From: Enterobacteriaceae bacterium LSJC7
GTDB taxonomy: Bacteria > Pseudomonadota > Gammaproteobacteria > Enterobacterales > Enterobacteriaceae
Reading direction: 5' to 3'
Length of the DNA: 64,000 bases
Assembly: GCA_000302695.1 (NCBI GenBank)
Contig: AMFN01000003.1
Span: forward strand, 372,001 to 436,000
The notes beneath the pieces are model-generated. The model worked only from the letters and a program-made list of their open reading frames with translations. It did no database searches and was not told the DNA's origin. The position numbers and the translations under genes were made by a program. The stretch's first letter is position 1. Each line of letters opens with the position of its first letter. Shown one piece after another: positions 14,400 through 25,219 of this stretch.

Positions 14400-15443
14400 T
14401 CAGCGAATCTCAATCATTGGGCGGCCCGCCTGGGCCGCGCTGAGTTCGCCAATGGCGCTAAGCGTCAGACCCAGCGTTTGCGCCTGGGCCAGCACCTCAG
14501 CCTCGGCATCCGGCGTCACCGCCAGCAGCAGGCCGCCGGAGGTTTGCGGGTCGCACACCAAATCGCGCCACGCCTGCGGCATCTCACCCAACAGGTGGCC
14601 GTAGCTGGCAAAGTTGCGCCCGGTGCCGCCAGGTACGCAGCCCTGCGCGATGTAATCTTCCACACCCGGCAGCTTCGGTATGCTGTCATACCAGACATCG
14701 GCCTGCACGCCAGCCCCTTCGCACATCTCGCTCAGGTGTCCCATCAGGCCAAAGCCGGTGACATCCGTCATTGCCTTCACGCCTTCGAGCTCGGCAAAAA
14801 TTGCGCCTGCGGAGTTCATGCGACACATCACCTCTGTTGCCAACCCTGCGTGCTCGGCCTTAAGCAGCGACTTCTTCTCAGCGGTGGTGAGCACGCCAAT
14901 ACCCAGCGGCTTGGTGAGGTAAAGCTTGCATCCCGCCTGCGCGGTACTGTTCTTTTTCACGCGCTCGGTCGGCACAATACCGGTGACGGCAAGTCCAAAA
15001 ATCGGCTCCGGCGCATCAATGGAGTGACCACCTGCAAGCACAATACCGGCCTGGCGGCAGGCGTGGCGGCCACCTTCCGTCACCTCGCGGGCAATTTCTG
15101 GGGCGAGTTTATCGAGCGGCCAGCCAAGAATGGCAATAGCCATGATGGGTTTGCCGCCCATCGCGTAGATATCGCTAATGGCATTAGTAGCGGCAATGCG
15201 GCCAAAGTCGAACGGTGAGTCGACAATCGGCATAAAGAAATCGGTGGTGCTGATAACGCTGGTGCCATTGCCGAGGTCATAAACGGCGGCGTCATCGCGC
15301 GTCTCATTGCCTACCAGCAGTTGCGGATCGGTAAACTTCGCCTGTTCGCTGTGCAGAATAGTTTCAAGCACGTTGGGGGAAATTTTGCATCCGCAGCCGG
15401 CACCGTGGCTGTATTGCGTCAAACGAATAGCTTGCTCGCTCAT
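14400..15443 (-). CDS. selD: Selenide, water dikinase (selenophosphate synthetase)
   Basis: Makes selenophosphate, the selenium donor for selenocysteine and selenouridine, from selenide and ATP. The glycine-rich N-terminal loop carries catalytic Cys17 and Lys20 ([11 protein letters not shown]). The ATP-binding aspartates are in TRDDAAVYD and [11 protein letters not shown], and [14 protein letters not shown] is typical. The catalytic residue is an ordinary cysteine, not selenocysteine. 347 residues, as in E. coli. Upstream of topB and downstream of ydjA, as in E. coli. Confidence 0.98.
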   Translation of the reverse strand: MSEQAIRLTQYSHGAGCGCKISPNVLETILHSEQAKFTDPQLLVGNETRDDAAVYDLGNGTSVISTTDFFMPIVDSPFDFGRIAATNAISDIYAMGGKPIMAIAILGWPLDKLAPEIAREVTEGGRHACRQAGIVLAGGHSIDAPEPIFGLAVTGIVPTERVKKNSTAQAGCKLYLTKPLGIGVLTTAEKKSLLKAEHAGLATEVMCRMNSAGAIFAELEGVKAMTDVTGFGLMGHLSEMCEGAGVQADVWYDSIPKLPGVEDYIAQGCVPGGTGRNFASYGHLLGEMPQAWRDLVCDPQTSGGLLLAVTPDAEAEVLAQAQTLGLTLSAIGELSAAQAGRPMIEIR

Positions 15444-15562
15444 GGACCTCTCCTGTCATTGGCAATGTGACATATGGTAGCGCCAGAATGGCGGACTGGT
15501 AAGAGCGGCGGTCTGAATTGCGCCGCAACCGGTCACAATCCAGACAGCTTTGCGAGCCAGAA

Positions 15563-16114
15563 TCAGAAACGGCGCACGAACGGCGCAGTATCCGGCACGC
15601 TGATAGTGGTAGAGGCTTTAAGCTGCGGCGTCCCCAGATAAAGGAAACCTACAATCTGGTCCTGCTCGCGGCAATCAAACGCGGCACGCACTTTAGGGTG
15701 GTCAGTCCAGGGGCCACTGCGCCAGATGCCGTTGTAGCCTTGTGCCACAGCGGCCATCTGCATCTGCACCACCGCACAACCCGCAGAAATGACCTGTTCC
15801 CAGTGCGGCACCTTGTGGTGCTCGGTGCAGTGCGCCACCACGGTAATAATCAGTGGAGCACGAAACGGCGAAGTGCGCGCTTTTTCACGCGCCTTGTCGT
15901 CCAGCCCGCTTTCCAGCGCGGCGGCCGACAGCAGCTGGCTGAAGCGCTCACGCCCTTCCCCCTCAATGAGGAAAAAGCGCCAGGGTTGCAGTGTACCGTG
16001 ATCCGGCGCGCGCATGCCCGCACGCAGAATGTTTTCCAGCACCTCTCCCGTTGGTGCAGGCTCCGCCAGGCGTGAGGCGCTGCGTCGGTTAACGAGCAGT
16101 TCTAAGGCATCCAT
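15563..16114 (-). CDS. ydjA: Nitroreductase-family NAD(P)H oxidoreductase
   Basis: Small FMN-dependent oxidoreductase of the minimal nitroreductase group. The FMN-contacting RRSASRL motif is at the start and [22 protein letters not shown] and [12 protein letters not shown] in the second half; 183 residues, exactly the E. coli YdjA length. I start at [12 protein letters not shown], with GGAG eight bases upstream, rather than at an upstream ATG that would add 56 residues lacking family similarity and overlap sppA. Physiological substrate is not established. Confidence 0.95.
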   Translation of the reverse strand: MDALELLVNRRSASRLAEPAPTGEVLENILRAGMRAPDHGTLQPWRFFLIEGEGRERFSQLLSAAALESGLDDKAREKARTSPFRAPLIITVVAHCTEHHKVPHWEQVISAGCAVVQMQMAAVAQGYNGIWRSGPWTDHPKVRAAFDCREQDQIVGFLYLGTPQLKASTTISVPDTAPFVRRF

Positions 16115-16272
16115 TTGACAGGCTCCAGTCGAAAATGTGGCTTCGAAGCTAACACAGCGGCAACAATTGTTACAGCGAGTGCGGCAATTCCTGCTGACTT
16201 TTGGCCGATGGGTATTTAGGATAACCACCATTCTGGCCGCGATTTGGCCATTCATCCTGTAATGGAGAAGAC

Positions 16273-18129
16273 ATGCGCACACTATGGCGAGGTATAGCCA
16301 GCATTTTCAGGTGGAGCTGGCGGCTGCTCAATTTCGTCAGAAACCTGGTGTTGAATCTGTTTTTTATTTTCCTGGTGCTGATTGGCATCGGCATCTGGGC
16401 GCAGTTTAGCAGCAGTGGCTCCTCACAGCCGGTAAGCCAGGGCGCGTTGCTGCTGGACATCACCGGTGTGGTGGTCGATAAACCCTCCGTTAGCAATAAA
16501 CTTGGTATTATTGGCCGCCAGTTGTTTGGTGCAAGCTCTGACCGCCTACAGGAAAACTCGCTGTTCGACATTGTTGATGCTATTCGCCAGGCGCAGGGTG
16601 ACAAAAACATCACCGGCATCGTGCTGGATCTGCGTAATTTTGCCGGTGGCGATCAGCCGTCGCTGCGCTACATCGGCAAGGCGTTGCAGGCGTTTCGCGA
16701 CAGCGGCAAACATGTTTACGCTTACGGCGATAACTACAGCCAGAGCCAGTATTATCTGGCAAGCTTTGCCAATACGGTCTGGATGGCGCCGCAGGGTGCG
16801 GTGGATTTACACGGCTTTGCCACCAACGGCCTGTACTACAAGTCCCTGCTCGATAAGCTAAAGGTTACCAGCCACATCTTTCGCGTCGGCACTTATAAAT
16901 CAGCGGTAGAGCCTTATCTGCGCGACAACATGTCCGATGAGGCGCGTGAGGCAGACAGCCGCTGGATTGGCCAGCTGTGGAGCGGCTATCTCGACACCAT
17001 CGCCGCAAATCGACAAATCCCGGCCGTGCAGGTTTTCCCCGGCGCGCAGCCGATGATTGACGCACTCAAGCGCAACGGTGGTGACACCGCGAAATATGCC
17101 CTCGACAATAAACTGGTCGATAAACTCGGCTCGGCGGCGCAGTTCAGCAAAGAGCTGGTTAAACAGTTCGGCTGGAGCGCAAAAGATAAAGACTACCGCG
17201 CCATCAGCTATTACGACTACCTGGTGAAAAAAGCGCCGCAGACCGGTGACGCCATTGCCGTGATTTACGCCAACGGCGCCATCATGGATGGCGAAGAAAC
17301 GCCGGGCAACGTCGGTGGTGATACCACCGCCTCACAGATTCGCGATGCGCGTCTGGATGCGAAGGTGAAAGCCATTGTGCTGCGCGTCAACAGCCCGGGC
17401 GGCAGCGTCAGCGCCTCCGAAACCATCCGTGAAGAACTGGCAGCGGCCAAAGCAGCCGGTAAACCGGTCGTGGTTTCTATGGGCGGCATGGCGGCCTCCG
17501 GCGGTTACTGGATTTCCACGCCTGCCGATTACATTGTGGCAAGCCCGACCACCCTCACCGGCTCTATTGGCATCTTCGGTATTATCAATACCGTTGAGAA
17601 CAGCCTCGACAGCATCGGTGTTCACACCGACGGCGTTGCCACCTCACCGCTGGCAGACGTGGCAGTCACCAAGGCCTTGCCTGACGAAGTGCAGCAGCTG
17701 ATGCAGCTCAGCATCGAAAACGGCTACCTGCGCTTTATTAAGCTGGTTGCTGACTCACGCAAAAAGACAGCGGAGCAGATTAACCTGATTGCCAAAGGTC
17801 GCGTCTGGACCGGTCTTGATGCCAAAGATATTGGGCTGGTAGACAGCCTCGGTGATTTTGATGATGCCGTGAAAAAAGCCGCAGAGCTGGCGAAGATGAA
17901 AAGCTGGCATCTGAGTTACTACCAGGATGAAACGAGCGTTATGGATATTGTCTTTAGTAGCCTCAGCGGTTCCGTGCGCGCCATGCTGCTACAGGCGTTG
18001 CAGGCATATCTGCCTGCCCCGCTGGCACAGACCGCCGAAGTACTTAAAGCCGAAGGCGATAAGCTCTCAACGCTTAACGACCCGCGCAACCGCTACGCGA
18101 TTTGTATGCGCTGCGCCAACGTGCGCTAA
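16273..18129 (+). CDS. sppA: Signal peptide peptidase A (protease IV)
   Basis: Inner-membrane serine protease that degrades cleaved signal peptides. One N-terminal membrane anchor (about residues 25-45) is followed by two tandem ClpP-like domains in the periplasm. The catalytic dyad is visible: general-base Lys209 in [13 protein letters not shown] in the first domain, and nucleophile Ser in [13 protein letters not shown] in the second. 618 residues, full length. GGAG precedes the ATG. It faces away from ydjA, with a shared 158-base promoter region, and is followed by a strong terminator. Confidence 0.98.
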   Translation: MRTLWRGIASIFRWSWRLLNFVRNLVLNLFFIFLVLIGIGIWAQFSSSGSSQPVSQGALLLDITGVVVDKPSVSNKLGIIGRQLFGASSDRLQENSLFDIVDAIRQAQGDKNITGIVLDLRNFAGGDQPSLRYIGKALQAFRDSGKHVYAYGDNYSQSQYYLASFANTVWMAPQGAVDLHGFATNGLYYKSLLDKLKVTSHIFRVGTYKSAVEPYLRDNMSDEAREADSRWIGQLWSGYLDTIAANRQIPAVQVFPGAQPMIDALKRNGGDTAKYALDNKLVDKLGSAAQFSKELVKQFGWSAKDKDYRAISYYDYLVKKAPQTGDAIAVIYANGAIMDGEETPGNVGGDTTASQIRDARLDAKVKAIVLRVNSPGGSVSASETIREELAAAKAAGKPVVVSMGGMAASGGYWISTPADYIVASPTTLTGSIGIFGIINTVENSLDSIGVHTDGVATSPLADVAVTKALPDEVQQLMQLSIENGYLRFIKLVADSRKKTAEQINLIAKGRVWTGLDAKDIGLVDSLGDFDDAVKKAAELAKMKSWHLSYYQDETSVMDIVFSSLSGSVRAMLLQALQAYLPAPLAQTAEVLKAEGDKLSTLNDPRNRYAICMRCANVR

Positions 18130-18138
18130 TCCTCAGAA

Positions 18139-18166
18139 ACGGCCCGCGTCTGCGGGCTGTTTTTTT
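18139..18166 (+). terminator. Rho-independent terminator of sppA
   Basis: A 9-bp stem (one G-U pair) with a GTCT loop, followed by seven T, ten bases after the sppA stop. Confidence 0.92.
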
Positions 18167-18217
18167 CCTGCCGTGCCACTATACTCAGCGCCTGTTTCTT
18201 TGCGCGCAGAGTCTTTC

Positions 18218-19234
18218 ATGAAAAAAAAATCTATTTACGTCGCCTATACCGGCGGAACTATCGGTATGCAGCGCTCTGAACAGGGGTACATTCCGGTGTC
18301 CGGTCATCTGCAACGCCAGCTGGCGCTGATGCCTGAATTTCACCGCCAGGAAATGCCTGACTTCACCATTCATGAATATCAGCCGCTGATGGACTCTTCG
18401 GATATGACGCCGGACGACTGGCAGCACATTGCTGATGATATTCGCGCTCGCTATGACAACTACGACGGCTTTGTCATTCTGCACGGCACCGACACCATGG
18501 CATTCACTGCCTCAGCGCTTTCCTTCATGCTGGAGAACCTCGCTAAACCGGTGATTGTCACAGGCTCACAGATCCCACTGGCGGAACTGCGCTCTGACGG
18601 GCAGACCAACCTGCTTAACGCGCTGTTTGTGGCGGCAAACTACCCCATTAACGAAGTGGCGCTGTTTTTTAACAACCGCCTCTATCGCGGCAACCGCACC
18701 ACCAAAGCGCATGCCGATGGCTTTGATGCCTTCGCGTCGCCCAATCTGGCACCGCTGCTTGAAGCCGGTATCCATATTCGCCGGCTCAATACACCGCCTG
18801 CACCCAACGGCCAGGGCGAGCTTATCGTACATACCATCACGCCGCAGCCGATTGGCGTGGTCACGATTTATCCCGGAATTTCTGCCGATGTGGTGCGTAA
18901 CTTCCTGCGCCAGCCGGTGAAAGCCCTGATCCTGCGCTCCTACGGCGTGGGTAATGCGCCGCAAAACCGCGAGTTCCTCAACGAGCTAAAAGAGGCCAGC
19001 GCACGCGGCATTGTGGTGGTTAACCTTACGCAATGCATGTCTGGCAAAGTCAATATGGGCGGCTACGCCACCGGCAATGCGCTGGCGCATGCGGGCGTGG
19101 TTGGCGGCGCAGACATGACGGTAGAAGCCACGCTGACCAAACTGCACTGGCTGTTAAGCAAAGGGCTGGATGCCGACGGCATTCGCCGTGCGATGGCGCA
19201 GAACCTGCGCGGCGAACTGACCCTGGACGATTAA
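18218..19234 (+). CDS. ansA: Cytoplasmic L-asparaginase I
   Basis: Hydrolyses asparagine to aspartate and ammonia; type I, low-affinity, allosteric cytosolic enzyme. Catalytic Thr14 in YTGGTIGMQ and the second threonine/aspartate pair in HGTDTMAFTASAL are present. No signal peptide, which separates it from AnsB. Starting at MKKKSIYVAYTGG gives 338 residues, exactly the E. coli length; upstream in-frame ATGs would run back into sppA. Followed ten bases later by pncA, so ansA-pncA forms an operon, as in E. coli. Confidence 0.97.
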   Translation: MKKKSIYVAYTGGTIGMQRSEQGYIPVSGHLQRQLALMPEFHRQEMPDFTIHEYQPLMDSSDMTPDDWQHIADDIRARYDNYDGFVILHGTDTMAFTASALSFMLENLAKPVIVTGSQIPLAELRSDGQTNLLNALFVAANYPINEVALFFNNRLYRGNRTTKAHADGFDAFASPNLAPLLEAGIHIRRLNTPPAPNGQGELIVHTITPQPIGVVTIYPGISADVVRNFLRQPVKALILRSYGVGNAPQNREFLNELKEASARGIVVVNLTQCMSGKVNMGGYATGNALAHAGVVGGADMTVEATLTKLHWLLSKGLDADGIRRAMAQNLRGELTLDD

Positions 19235-19244
19235 GGAGCAAACC

Positions 19245-19886
19245 ATGACGCAACGTGCCCTACTGCTGGTGGATTTACAGAATGATTTTTGTGCCGGTGG
19301 TGCGCTGGCGGTCGCGGATGGCGACAGCACGATAGACGTGGCCAACACGCTGATTCGCTGGAGCCAAACCCGCGGTGACGCGGTGCTGGCAAGCCAGGAC
19401 TGGCATCCGCAAAACCACGGCAGTTTCGCCAGCCAGCAACAGGCAGAGCCTTACACGCAGGGCGAGCTTGACGGCCTGCCACAAACCTGGTGGCCCGATC
19501 ACTGCGTGCAGCACACCGACGGCGCCGCGCTGCATCCGTTGCTTGAACAGTCTGGCGTTGACGCGGTATTTCACAAAGGGGAAAACCCCGCTATCGACAG
19601 CTACAGTGCCTTTTTTGATAACGGCCAGCGCCAGGAAACCGCACTCAACGGCTGGCTACAGCACCATGAAATCCGCGAACTTATTGTGCTGGGGCTGGCT
19701 ACGGATTACTGCGTGAAGTTCACTGTGCTTGATGCGCTGCGGCTGGGCTACGCGGTGAATGTGATTACCGACGGCTGTCGCGGTGTAAATATCAATCCCG
19801 GCGACAGCGCACAGGCGTTTATGGACATGGCCGCCGCAGGTGCCACGCTGTATACGCTGGACGACTGGCTGGAAACGCACAACTAA
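19245..19886 (+). CDS. pncA: Nicotinamidase
   Basis: Converts nicotinamide to nicotinate for NAD salvage. Isochorismatase fold with the catalytic triad Asp10 (LLLVDLQNDF), Lys111 (FHKGENP) and Cys156 (LATDYCVKFT), and metal ligands in QDWHPQNH (Asp52, His54) and WPDHCV (His86). 213 residues, full length. Sits in an operon with ansA; AAGGAG lies just upstream of the ATG. Confidence 0.98.
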   Translation: MTQRALLLVDLQNDFCAGGALAVADGDSTIDVANTLIRWSQTRGDAVLASQDWHPQNHGSFASQQQAEPYTQGELDGLPQTWWPDHCVQHTDGAALHPLLEQSGVDAVFHKGENPAIDSYSAFFDNGQRQETALNGWLQHHEIRELIVLGLATDYCVKFTVLDALRLGYAVNVITDGCRGVNINPGDSAQAFMDMAAAGATLYTLDDWLETHN

Positions 19887-19917
19887 AAACAGGCCGCGAA
19901 TCAGGCGGCCTGTCGTT
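19885..19917. terminator. Bidirectional terminator between pncA and yeaC
   Basis: Nine-base inverted repeat ACAGGCCGC / GCGGCCTGT with a 7-base loop directly after pncA. Flanking AAAAA on the left (a T run when read leftwards from yeaC) and CGTTT on the right suit both convergent transcripts. Confidence 0.82.
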
Positions 19918-19942
19918 TACGGATGCGCGCCACAGCGCGGCC

Positions 19943-20221
19943 CTACTCTGGCTTGAGCGTCGCGATAGCGGGCGGCACAATGCCAAACTCTTCTTTAAGC
20001 TGTTGCTTGCTCTTCATCACAATCTGCCCGTCGGTGCCGACCGTCATGTGCTGCGGCGTGCTGTTGTGGCGCGCCTGCCACATCATCACCAGCTGTAGCG
20101 AGTTTTCCTTTTGCTGTGGCGTCAGCGCCACACCATCGGGCCATTTGCCAAGCGCCACCGCCGTCTCCAGGCGCTCGTAGACTTCCGGCGTCATTGAGTT
20201 AATCAGTTCGTCAATATTCAC
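19943..20221 (-). CDS. yeaC: Conserved protein YeaC (DUF1315)
   Basis: Small cytosolic protein of unknown function, conserved in gammaproteobacteria. SMTPEVYERLETAVALGKWPDGVALT and KSKQQLKEEFGI match E. coli YeaC closely. A GTG start giving (M)NIDELINSMTPEV is preferred: it reproduces the E. coli N-terminus and has AGGA upstream; the longer ATG form adds nine unmatched residues. Followed by msrB upstream in the same direction, as in E. coli. Confidence 0.88.
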   Translation of the reverse strand: MNIDELINSMTPEVYERLETAVALGKWPDGVALTPQQKENSLQLVMMWQARHNSTPQHMTVGTDGQIVMKSKQQLKEEFGIVPPAIATLKPE

Positions 20222-20262
20222 GCGTAGGTTTCCTGAATGGAATAACAAGCTGAATCGTTTCT

Positions 20263-20676
20263 TTAGCCCTTAACCTGCTCACTACCGTCATCGTCTGAGA
20301 AGCTCAGGGAAGCGGAGTTAACACAATAACGCTCACCGGTTGGCTGCGGGCCGTCCGGGAAGACGTGGCCAAGGTGCGCATCACAGTTGCCGCAGCGGAT
20401 TTCAATACGCTGCATACCGTGAGAGTTGTCTTCAATATAGCGAATGGCGTCATCGCTGACCGGTTCGTAAAAGCTCGGCCAGCCGCAGCCTGAGTCATAC
20501 TTACTGTGTGAGGTAAACAACGGCGCATTGCATACCAGGCAATGATAGACTCCATCGCCCTTATTATGCAGTAACTTACCGGTAAACGGGGGTTCGGTCC
20601 CGCGTTGCTGGGTCACCCAGAACTGCATTTCCGACAGGCTATTTTTCAACTCTTCAGGGGATTTTTTATCAGACAT
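20263..20676 (-). CDS. msrB: Peptide methionine (R)-S-oxide reductase
   Basis: Repairs oxidised methionine (R-sulfoxide) in proteins. Structural zinc cysteines occur in two CxxC pairs (CLVCNAP and CGNCDAH); the catalytic cysteine is in [11 protein letters not shown]. The [11 protein letters not shown] signature is intact. Of two adjacent ATGs the second has the better Shine-Dalgarno spacing (AAGGTG) and gives 137 residues, the E. coli length. Divergent from gapA. Confidence 0.97.
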   Translation of the reverse strand: MSDKKSPEELKNSLSEMQFWVTQQRGTEPPFTGKLLHNKGDGVYHCLVCNAPLFTSHSKYDSGCGWPSFYEPVSDDAIRYIEDNSHGMQRIEIRCGNCDAHLGHVFPDGPQPTGERYCVNSASLSFSDDDGSEQVKG

Positions 20677-20798
20677 CATACACCTTCTTAGCGTGTGCCT
20701 TTTTGCTCACAAGATAGTTCAGATTCTAACAAAACATTAACAGCGGGGTGTCAGGTTTTGTTCTAAACTGCTCCAACAGGAGTAACCAGGGTAGCATT

Positions 20799-20814
20799 TG
20801 TGACACAAATCACA
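20799..20814. promoter_or_regulatory. CRP (cAMP receptor) site in the msrB-gapA region
   Basis: TGTGA-CACAAA-TCACA matches the CRP half-sites perfectly with the canonical six-base spacer. It lies about 145 bases upstream of the gapA -35 and about 120 bases upstream of the msrB start codon, so it could serve either gene. Confidence 0.75.
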
Positions 20815-20951
20815 AAATTCTCTTTCCTCCCCTTTAAAATCCTCATATCTACCCCCATGTGGGTTGCAGCTGACAGGAAAAGTGGAGGCAAATCGGACGC
20901 AAAATGCTGACCCGGCGGATTGATTTGTCGCAATGATTGACACGATTCCGC

Positions 20952-20979
20952 TTGACGCTGCGTAAGGTTTTTGTAATTT
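20952..20979 (+). promoter_or_regulatory. gapA proximal sigma70 promoter
   Basis: TTGACG and TAATTT separated by 16 bases, about 45 bases upstream of the gapA ATG. Confidence 0.65.
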
Positions 20980-21010
20980 TACAGGCAACCTTTTATTCAC
21001 TAACAAATAG

Positions 21011-22018
<1,008 letters not shown>

Positions 22019-22041
22019 GGCGAGCTGAGTTTCAGATGCAT

Positions 22042-22068
22042 AAAGGGCGACTTCGGTCGCCCTTTTTT
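22042..22068 (+). terminator. Rho-independent terminator of gapA
   Basis: Seven-base GGGCGAC / GTCGCCC stem with a TTCG tetraloop and six T. Confidence 0.95.
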
Positions 22069-22116
22069 ATATCTGCCGTACCCGCACTTACGGTCTTCAA
22101 TACAGAGGATGCGCTG

Positions 22117-23001
22117 ATGATTGCTAAGATTTTTGACCTGCCGGCCCTGGAAGAATTTACTACGTCGCTCACTCGCCGCCAGATGGGAGAACTGGAGATT
22201 CTGGTGGTGGACCATCCCGCAGTGCGCGCAGCCGTTGCGCTCCAGGGCGCTCACCTGCTCAGCTGGAAACCTCAGGGCGAAGAAGAGGTCTTGTGGCTCA
22301 GTGACAAGACGGCATTTGCCAACGGTAAAGCCATACGCGGCGGCGTGCCGCTGTGCTGGCCATGGTTTGGCCCGGCAGCCGAAGAAGGACTGCCCGCGCA
22401 CGGCTTTGCCCGCAACCTGCCCTGGAGCCTCAACGCGTACCAGGAAACCGACGAGGGCGTGGTGCTGACGCTGGTGCTGGAAACATGCGAAGAAACCCGC
22501 CGCCTGTGGCCACACGATTTCACGCTGTACGCCCGCTTTCGTCTCGGTAAAACCTGTGAAATTGAGCTCGAAGCCCACGGCGAATTTGACTCCACCGCCG
22601 CACTGCACAGCTATTTCAACGTTGGCGATATCAGCGTTGTTAAGGTCAGCGGCCTGGGTAAACGCTATCTGGATAAAGTGGCGGGCGGCGAAGGCGAACT
22701 TAACGACGGCGTACAAACCTTCCCGGACCGAACGGACCGCGTTTATCTGGAGCCGGAAGCATGCAGTCTGATTCACGATCCGGCACTTGGGCGCGTGATT
22801 GACGTGGTGCACCATCATCACAGCAACGTGGTCGGCTGGAACCCCGGTCCGGCGCTTTCTGCCAGCATGGGTGATATGCCAGACGACGGCTATAAAACCT
22901 TTGTCTGTGTAGAAACAGCGGCTATCAGCGTGCCACAAAAAGCGCGTTCAGAAATGCCGTCTCGTCTGTCGGTTACGCTGCGCGTAGCGAAGAAAGGCTG
23001 A
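22117..23001 (+). CDS. yeaD: Glucose-6-phosphate 1-epimerase family protein YeaD
   Basis: Interconverts alpha and beta anomers of hexose 6-phosphates (aldose-1-epimerase superfamily, D-hexose-6-phosphate mutarotase). LQGAHLLSWKP, RGGVPLCWPWFGP and PAHGFARNLPW match E. coli YeaD, and GWNPGPALSASMGDMPDDG and FVCVETA close the fold. 294 residues from MIAKIFDLP, exactly the E. coli length, with GAGGA upstream. It lies directly behind the gapA terminator and may receive read-through, giving a glycolysis-linked pair. Confidence 0.95.
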   Translation: MIAKIFDLPALEEFTTSLTRRQMGELEILVVDHPAVRAAVALQGAHLLSWKPQGEEEVLWLSDKTAFANGKAIRGGVPLCWPWFGPAAEEGLPAHGFARNLPWSLNAYQETDEGVVLTLVLETCEETRRLWPHDFTLYARFRLGKTCEIELEAHGEFDSTAALHSYFNVGDISVVKVSGLGKRYLDKVAGGEGELNDGVQTFPDRTDRVYLEPEACSLIHDPALGRVIDVVHHHHSNVVGWNPGPALSASMGDMPDDGYKTFVCVETAAISVPQKARSEMPSRLSVTLRVAKKG

Positions 23002-23016
23002 TTGATTTATCTGCTC

Positions 23017-23044
23017 ATGCCGGTCGTCTGCGTTTGACCGGCAT
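23017..23044. repeat. Hairpin in the yeaD-yeaE convergent gap
   Basis: Nine-base perfect inverted repeat ATGCCGGTC / GACCGGCAT with a ten-base loop just after yeaD. It lacks a T tract, so it is probably a 3'-end stabilising structure rather than a full terminator. Confidence 0.45.
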
Positions 23045-23149
23045 CGACTCCCGCTCACTCACGTCTTTTGCTCACCGCCACGAGTCACTGCGCCATGTCC
23101 TCATACTCTCCCTGCCGGGTGTGTGCAAATAGCTTTGTCAGAAAACCGC

Positions 23150-24004
23150 TTACACAACATCCAGCGGCGTCGGCCCGCCGGGTGCGGGAAAAGCCGCGTC
23201 CAGGCGCGCCAGCGTCTCTTCGCTGAGCGTGATGCCGAGTGCAGCCACGTTTTCCTGCACATGCTGTACGCTAGCGGCTTTCGGGATGGCAACCACCCCC
23301 GGGCGACGAATCACCCACGCCAGCAGCAGTTGCGCAACGCTAATCCCCTGCGCCTGGGCCAGTTCGTTTAACAGCGGATGGGTAAACAACTTATGGCTCA
23401 GCCTGCCGCCCTGCGCCAGCGGGCAGTAAGCCATCACTGGCATGTTTTGTTGCTCACACCACGCCAGCAGGTCGTACTCAATACCGCGCGAGGCGAGATG
23501 ATAGAGCACCTGGTTGGTGGCACACTCGCGCCCGCCATCCACCTGCCACAACGCCTGCATGGCCTGTTTGTCAAAGTTCGACACCCCCCAGCGGCGAATT
23601 TTACCCTGCGCTATCAGCGTATTCATGAGATCTACCGTGTGTGCCAGCGGGATATCACCAGGCCAGTGCAACAGGTATAAATCGAGATAGTCGGTGCCCA
23701 ACCGGCGCAAGCTGGCCTCACAAGCGGCCATACCACGGCTGGCGCCCGCATTCCAGGGATATACTTTGGAGACCAGATAGACCTGCTCACGTCGCCCGCG
23801 AATGGCCTCTCCTACCACGCTCTCCGCAGCGCCGTCGGCGTACATTTCAGCGGTGTCAATCAGCGTCAACCCACACTCGATGCCCGCCTGTAATGCTCGC
23901 ACCTCGCCAGCGCGCTGTTGCGCGTGCTCCCCCATATACCAGCTACCCTGGCCGATTGCCGCTACCCTGACGTTGCCGGGAAAAATCACCGTTTTGCCTG
24001 CCAT
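23150..24004 (-). CDS. yeaE: Aldo-keto reductase (methylglyoxal reductase YeaE)
   Basis: NADPH-dependent aldo-keto reductase; E. coli YeaE reduces methylglyoxal. The catalytic tetrad is recognisable: Asp and Tyr in LIDTAEMYADG, Lys in LVSKVYPWN, His in YLLHWPGD. C-terminal IPKAASVQHVQENVAALG carries the NADPH-binding basic residues. 284 residues. Convergent with yeaD and upstream of mipA in the same direction, separated from it by a terminator. Confidence 0.94.
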   Translation of the reverse strand: MAGKTVIFPGNVRVAAIGQGSWYMGEHAQQRAGEVRALQAGIECGLTLIDTAEMYADGAAESVVGEAIRGRREQVYLVSKVYPWNAGASRGMAACEASLRRLGTDYLDLYLLHWPGDIPLAHTVDLMNTLIAQGKIRRWGVSNFDKQAMQALWQVDGGRECATNQVLYHLASRGIEYDLLAWCEQQNMPVMAYCPLAQGGRLSHKLFTHPLLNELAQAQGISVAQLLLAWVIRRPGVVAIPKAASVQHVQENVAALGITLSEETLARLDAAFPAPGGPTPLDVV

Positions 24005-24022
24005 CGTTTTCTCCTGAGGCCA

Positions 24023-24057
24023 TAAAGCAAACGGGGCGATAAACGCCCCGTTTGTTC
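24023..24057 (-). terminator. Terminator between mipA and yeaE
   Basis: Ten-base perfect repeat AAACGGGGCG / CGCCCCGTTT with a 5-base loop directly after mipA; read leftwards it is followed by GCTTTAT. Confidence 0.75.
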
Positions 24058-24070
24058 TGCCGTCCGGTTA

Positions 24071-24817
24071 TCAGAAACTGTAGGTCACGCCGGTCAGCAC
24101 AATGCCGCTCCACGACGCATCCACCATCGGGCTGTCTTTGATTTCGCTGCCCAGGTGAATGTAGCGACCCATACCGTAGACGCTCCAGCTGTCGTTGAGC
24201 GCGTAGTTCACCGTCAGCTCAAGGTAGGGATTCCAGTCGCTGTCGGCGTTGTAACGGTTAATGCCGGTACGCGCAGACTCGCTGCGGCTCACGCCATAAT
24301 AGTAGTCGTTCTGGTTTTCGCTGTTCCAGGTCGCACCAATACCCGGCACGATAGTCAGACCACCGTTGGTGTAGCGATAAAGCCAGGCCAGATCCCAGGT
24401 AATACCGTTGCTCTCGCCCAGGACATCGCCGCCAAGCACCGTACGCAGGAAGCCGTACTGGGTATAGTGGGCGTAAGACAGCCCCGCCATCATGGTCGAT
24501 TTACGGCGATCCAGCTGGCGCAGCGCGCGATCGTCGCTGTCTTTCGGGCGAAAGTGCAGCGGATTATACCAGGCCGTCACCGACAGTTTGTCAGTCTTAT
24601 CATTCCACAGGTAATAGCCCGCGTTAAAACCACGGAAATAAAAACGCTCCCCTTCATAACCGATAATGGGCGCGGGATACACTTTGGTATCAACACCTTT
24701 ATAAGGGAAACTCTGGACTAATGCCGCTGCTCCCAGCGACCACTGGCCCTCTGCATAAGCCGAATTCATGGCGCCTGCAGTCAGAGCAGCCAGTGCGAAA
24801 ATTTTGAATTTGGTCAC
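24071..24817 (-). CDS. mipA: MltA-interacting outer membrane protein MipA
   Basis: Outer-membrane scaffold that links lytic transglycosylase MltA with the peptidoglycan synthase PBP1B. Signal peptide of about 22 residues ending in AYAEG, then an OmpV/MipA beta-barrel: YYLWNDKTDKLSVTAWYNPL, DRRKSTMMAGLSYAHYTQYG and WLYRYTNGGLTIVPGIG follow E. coli MipA, and the last residue is Phe, as in most outer-membrane barrels. 248 residues, the standard length. Confidence 0.95.
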   Translation of the reverse strand: MTKFKIFALAALTAGAMNSAYAEGQWSLGAAALVQSFPYKGVDTKVYPAPIIGYEGERFYFRGFNAGYYLWNDKTDKLSVTAWYNPLHFRPKDSDDRALRQLDRRKSTMMAGLSYAHYTQYGFLRTVLGGDVLGESNGITWDLAWLYRYTNGGLTIVPGIGATWNSENQNDYYYGVSRSESARTGINRYNADSDWNPYLELTVNYALNDSWSVYGMGRYIHLGSEIKDSPMVDASWSGIVLTGVTYSF

Positions 24818-25219
24818 AATATGCTCAATCCTTTAATCTAATAATCAGCGAGCGCAGTGTAGCACTCGGCCCTCTCATCCTGGCACATTTACTTCTTTTT
24901 GAACCCACGAAAACCTTACAGCATCGCTGCTTATATTTACACAATGACAATGATTATGTGACAACGCGGTGAATTCTGTTTCCCCCGCAGTCGGCTACAG
25001 AACATATCGCTATATGAGTTATTGATATGTCATTGAAATTTATTCCGGGCCAGATGCAAGTTTTATAAATACATCTACGCTTAAGTTTAGAAGGTGCTAA
25101 ATGCTGAAGGCGGCCAGTCTGCACGTGGGCTGTCCTCTCAGAAGACATCTTTCGGGAGCCTCCACTATTCATATGAACGGCTCTTATCACCTGTGCTAAA
25201 AAACGAAGGACGGCATGCC
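24818..25219. other. mipA-yeaG divergent promoter region
   Basis: About 400 A+T-rich bases without a gene. The right part contains a strong sigmaS-type -10 element for yeaG. The mipA promoter must be in the left part. No hairpin or open frame worth calling. Confidence 0.6.
25074..25084 (+). promoter_or_regulatory. SigmaS-type extended -10 upstream of yeaG
   Basis: TCTACGCTTAA matches the sigmaS extended -10 consensus (kCTAyrCTTAA) at every position, about 135 bases upstream of the yeaG ATG. E. coli yeaGH is a general-stress/stationary-phase operon, so this fits. Confidence 0.65.

Noticed and set aside
24887-24902. TGGCAC-like sequence upstream of yeaG as a sigma54 promoter
   Set aside because: The -24 half fits but the -12 GC is TC; too weak, and the sigmaS element is better supported.
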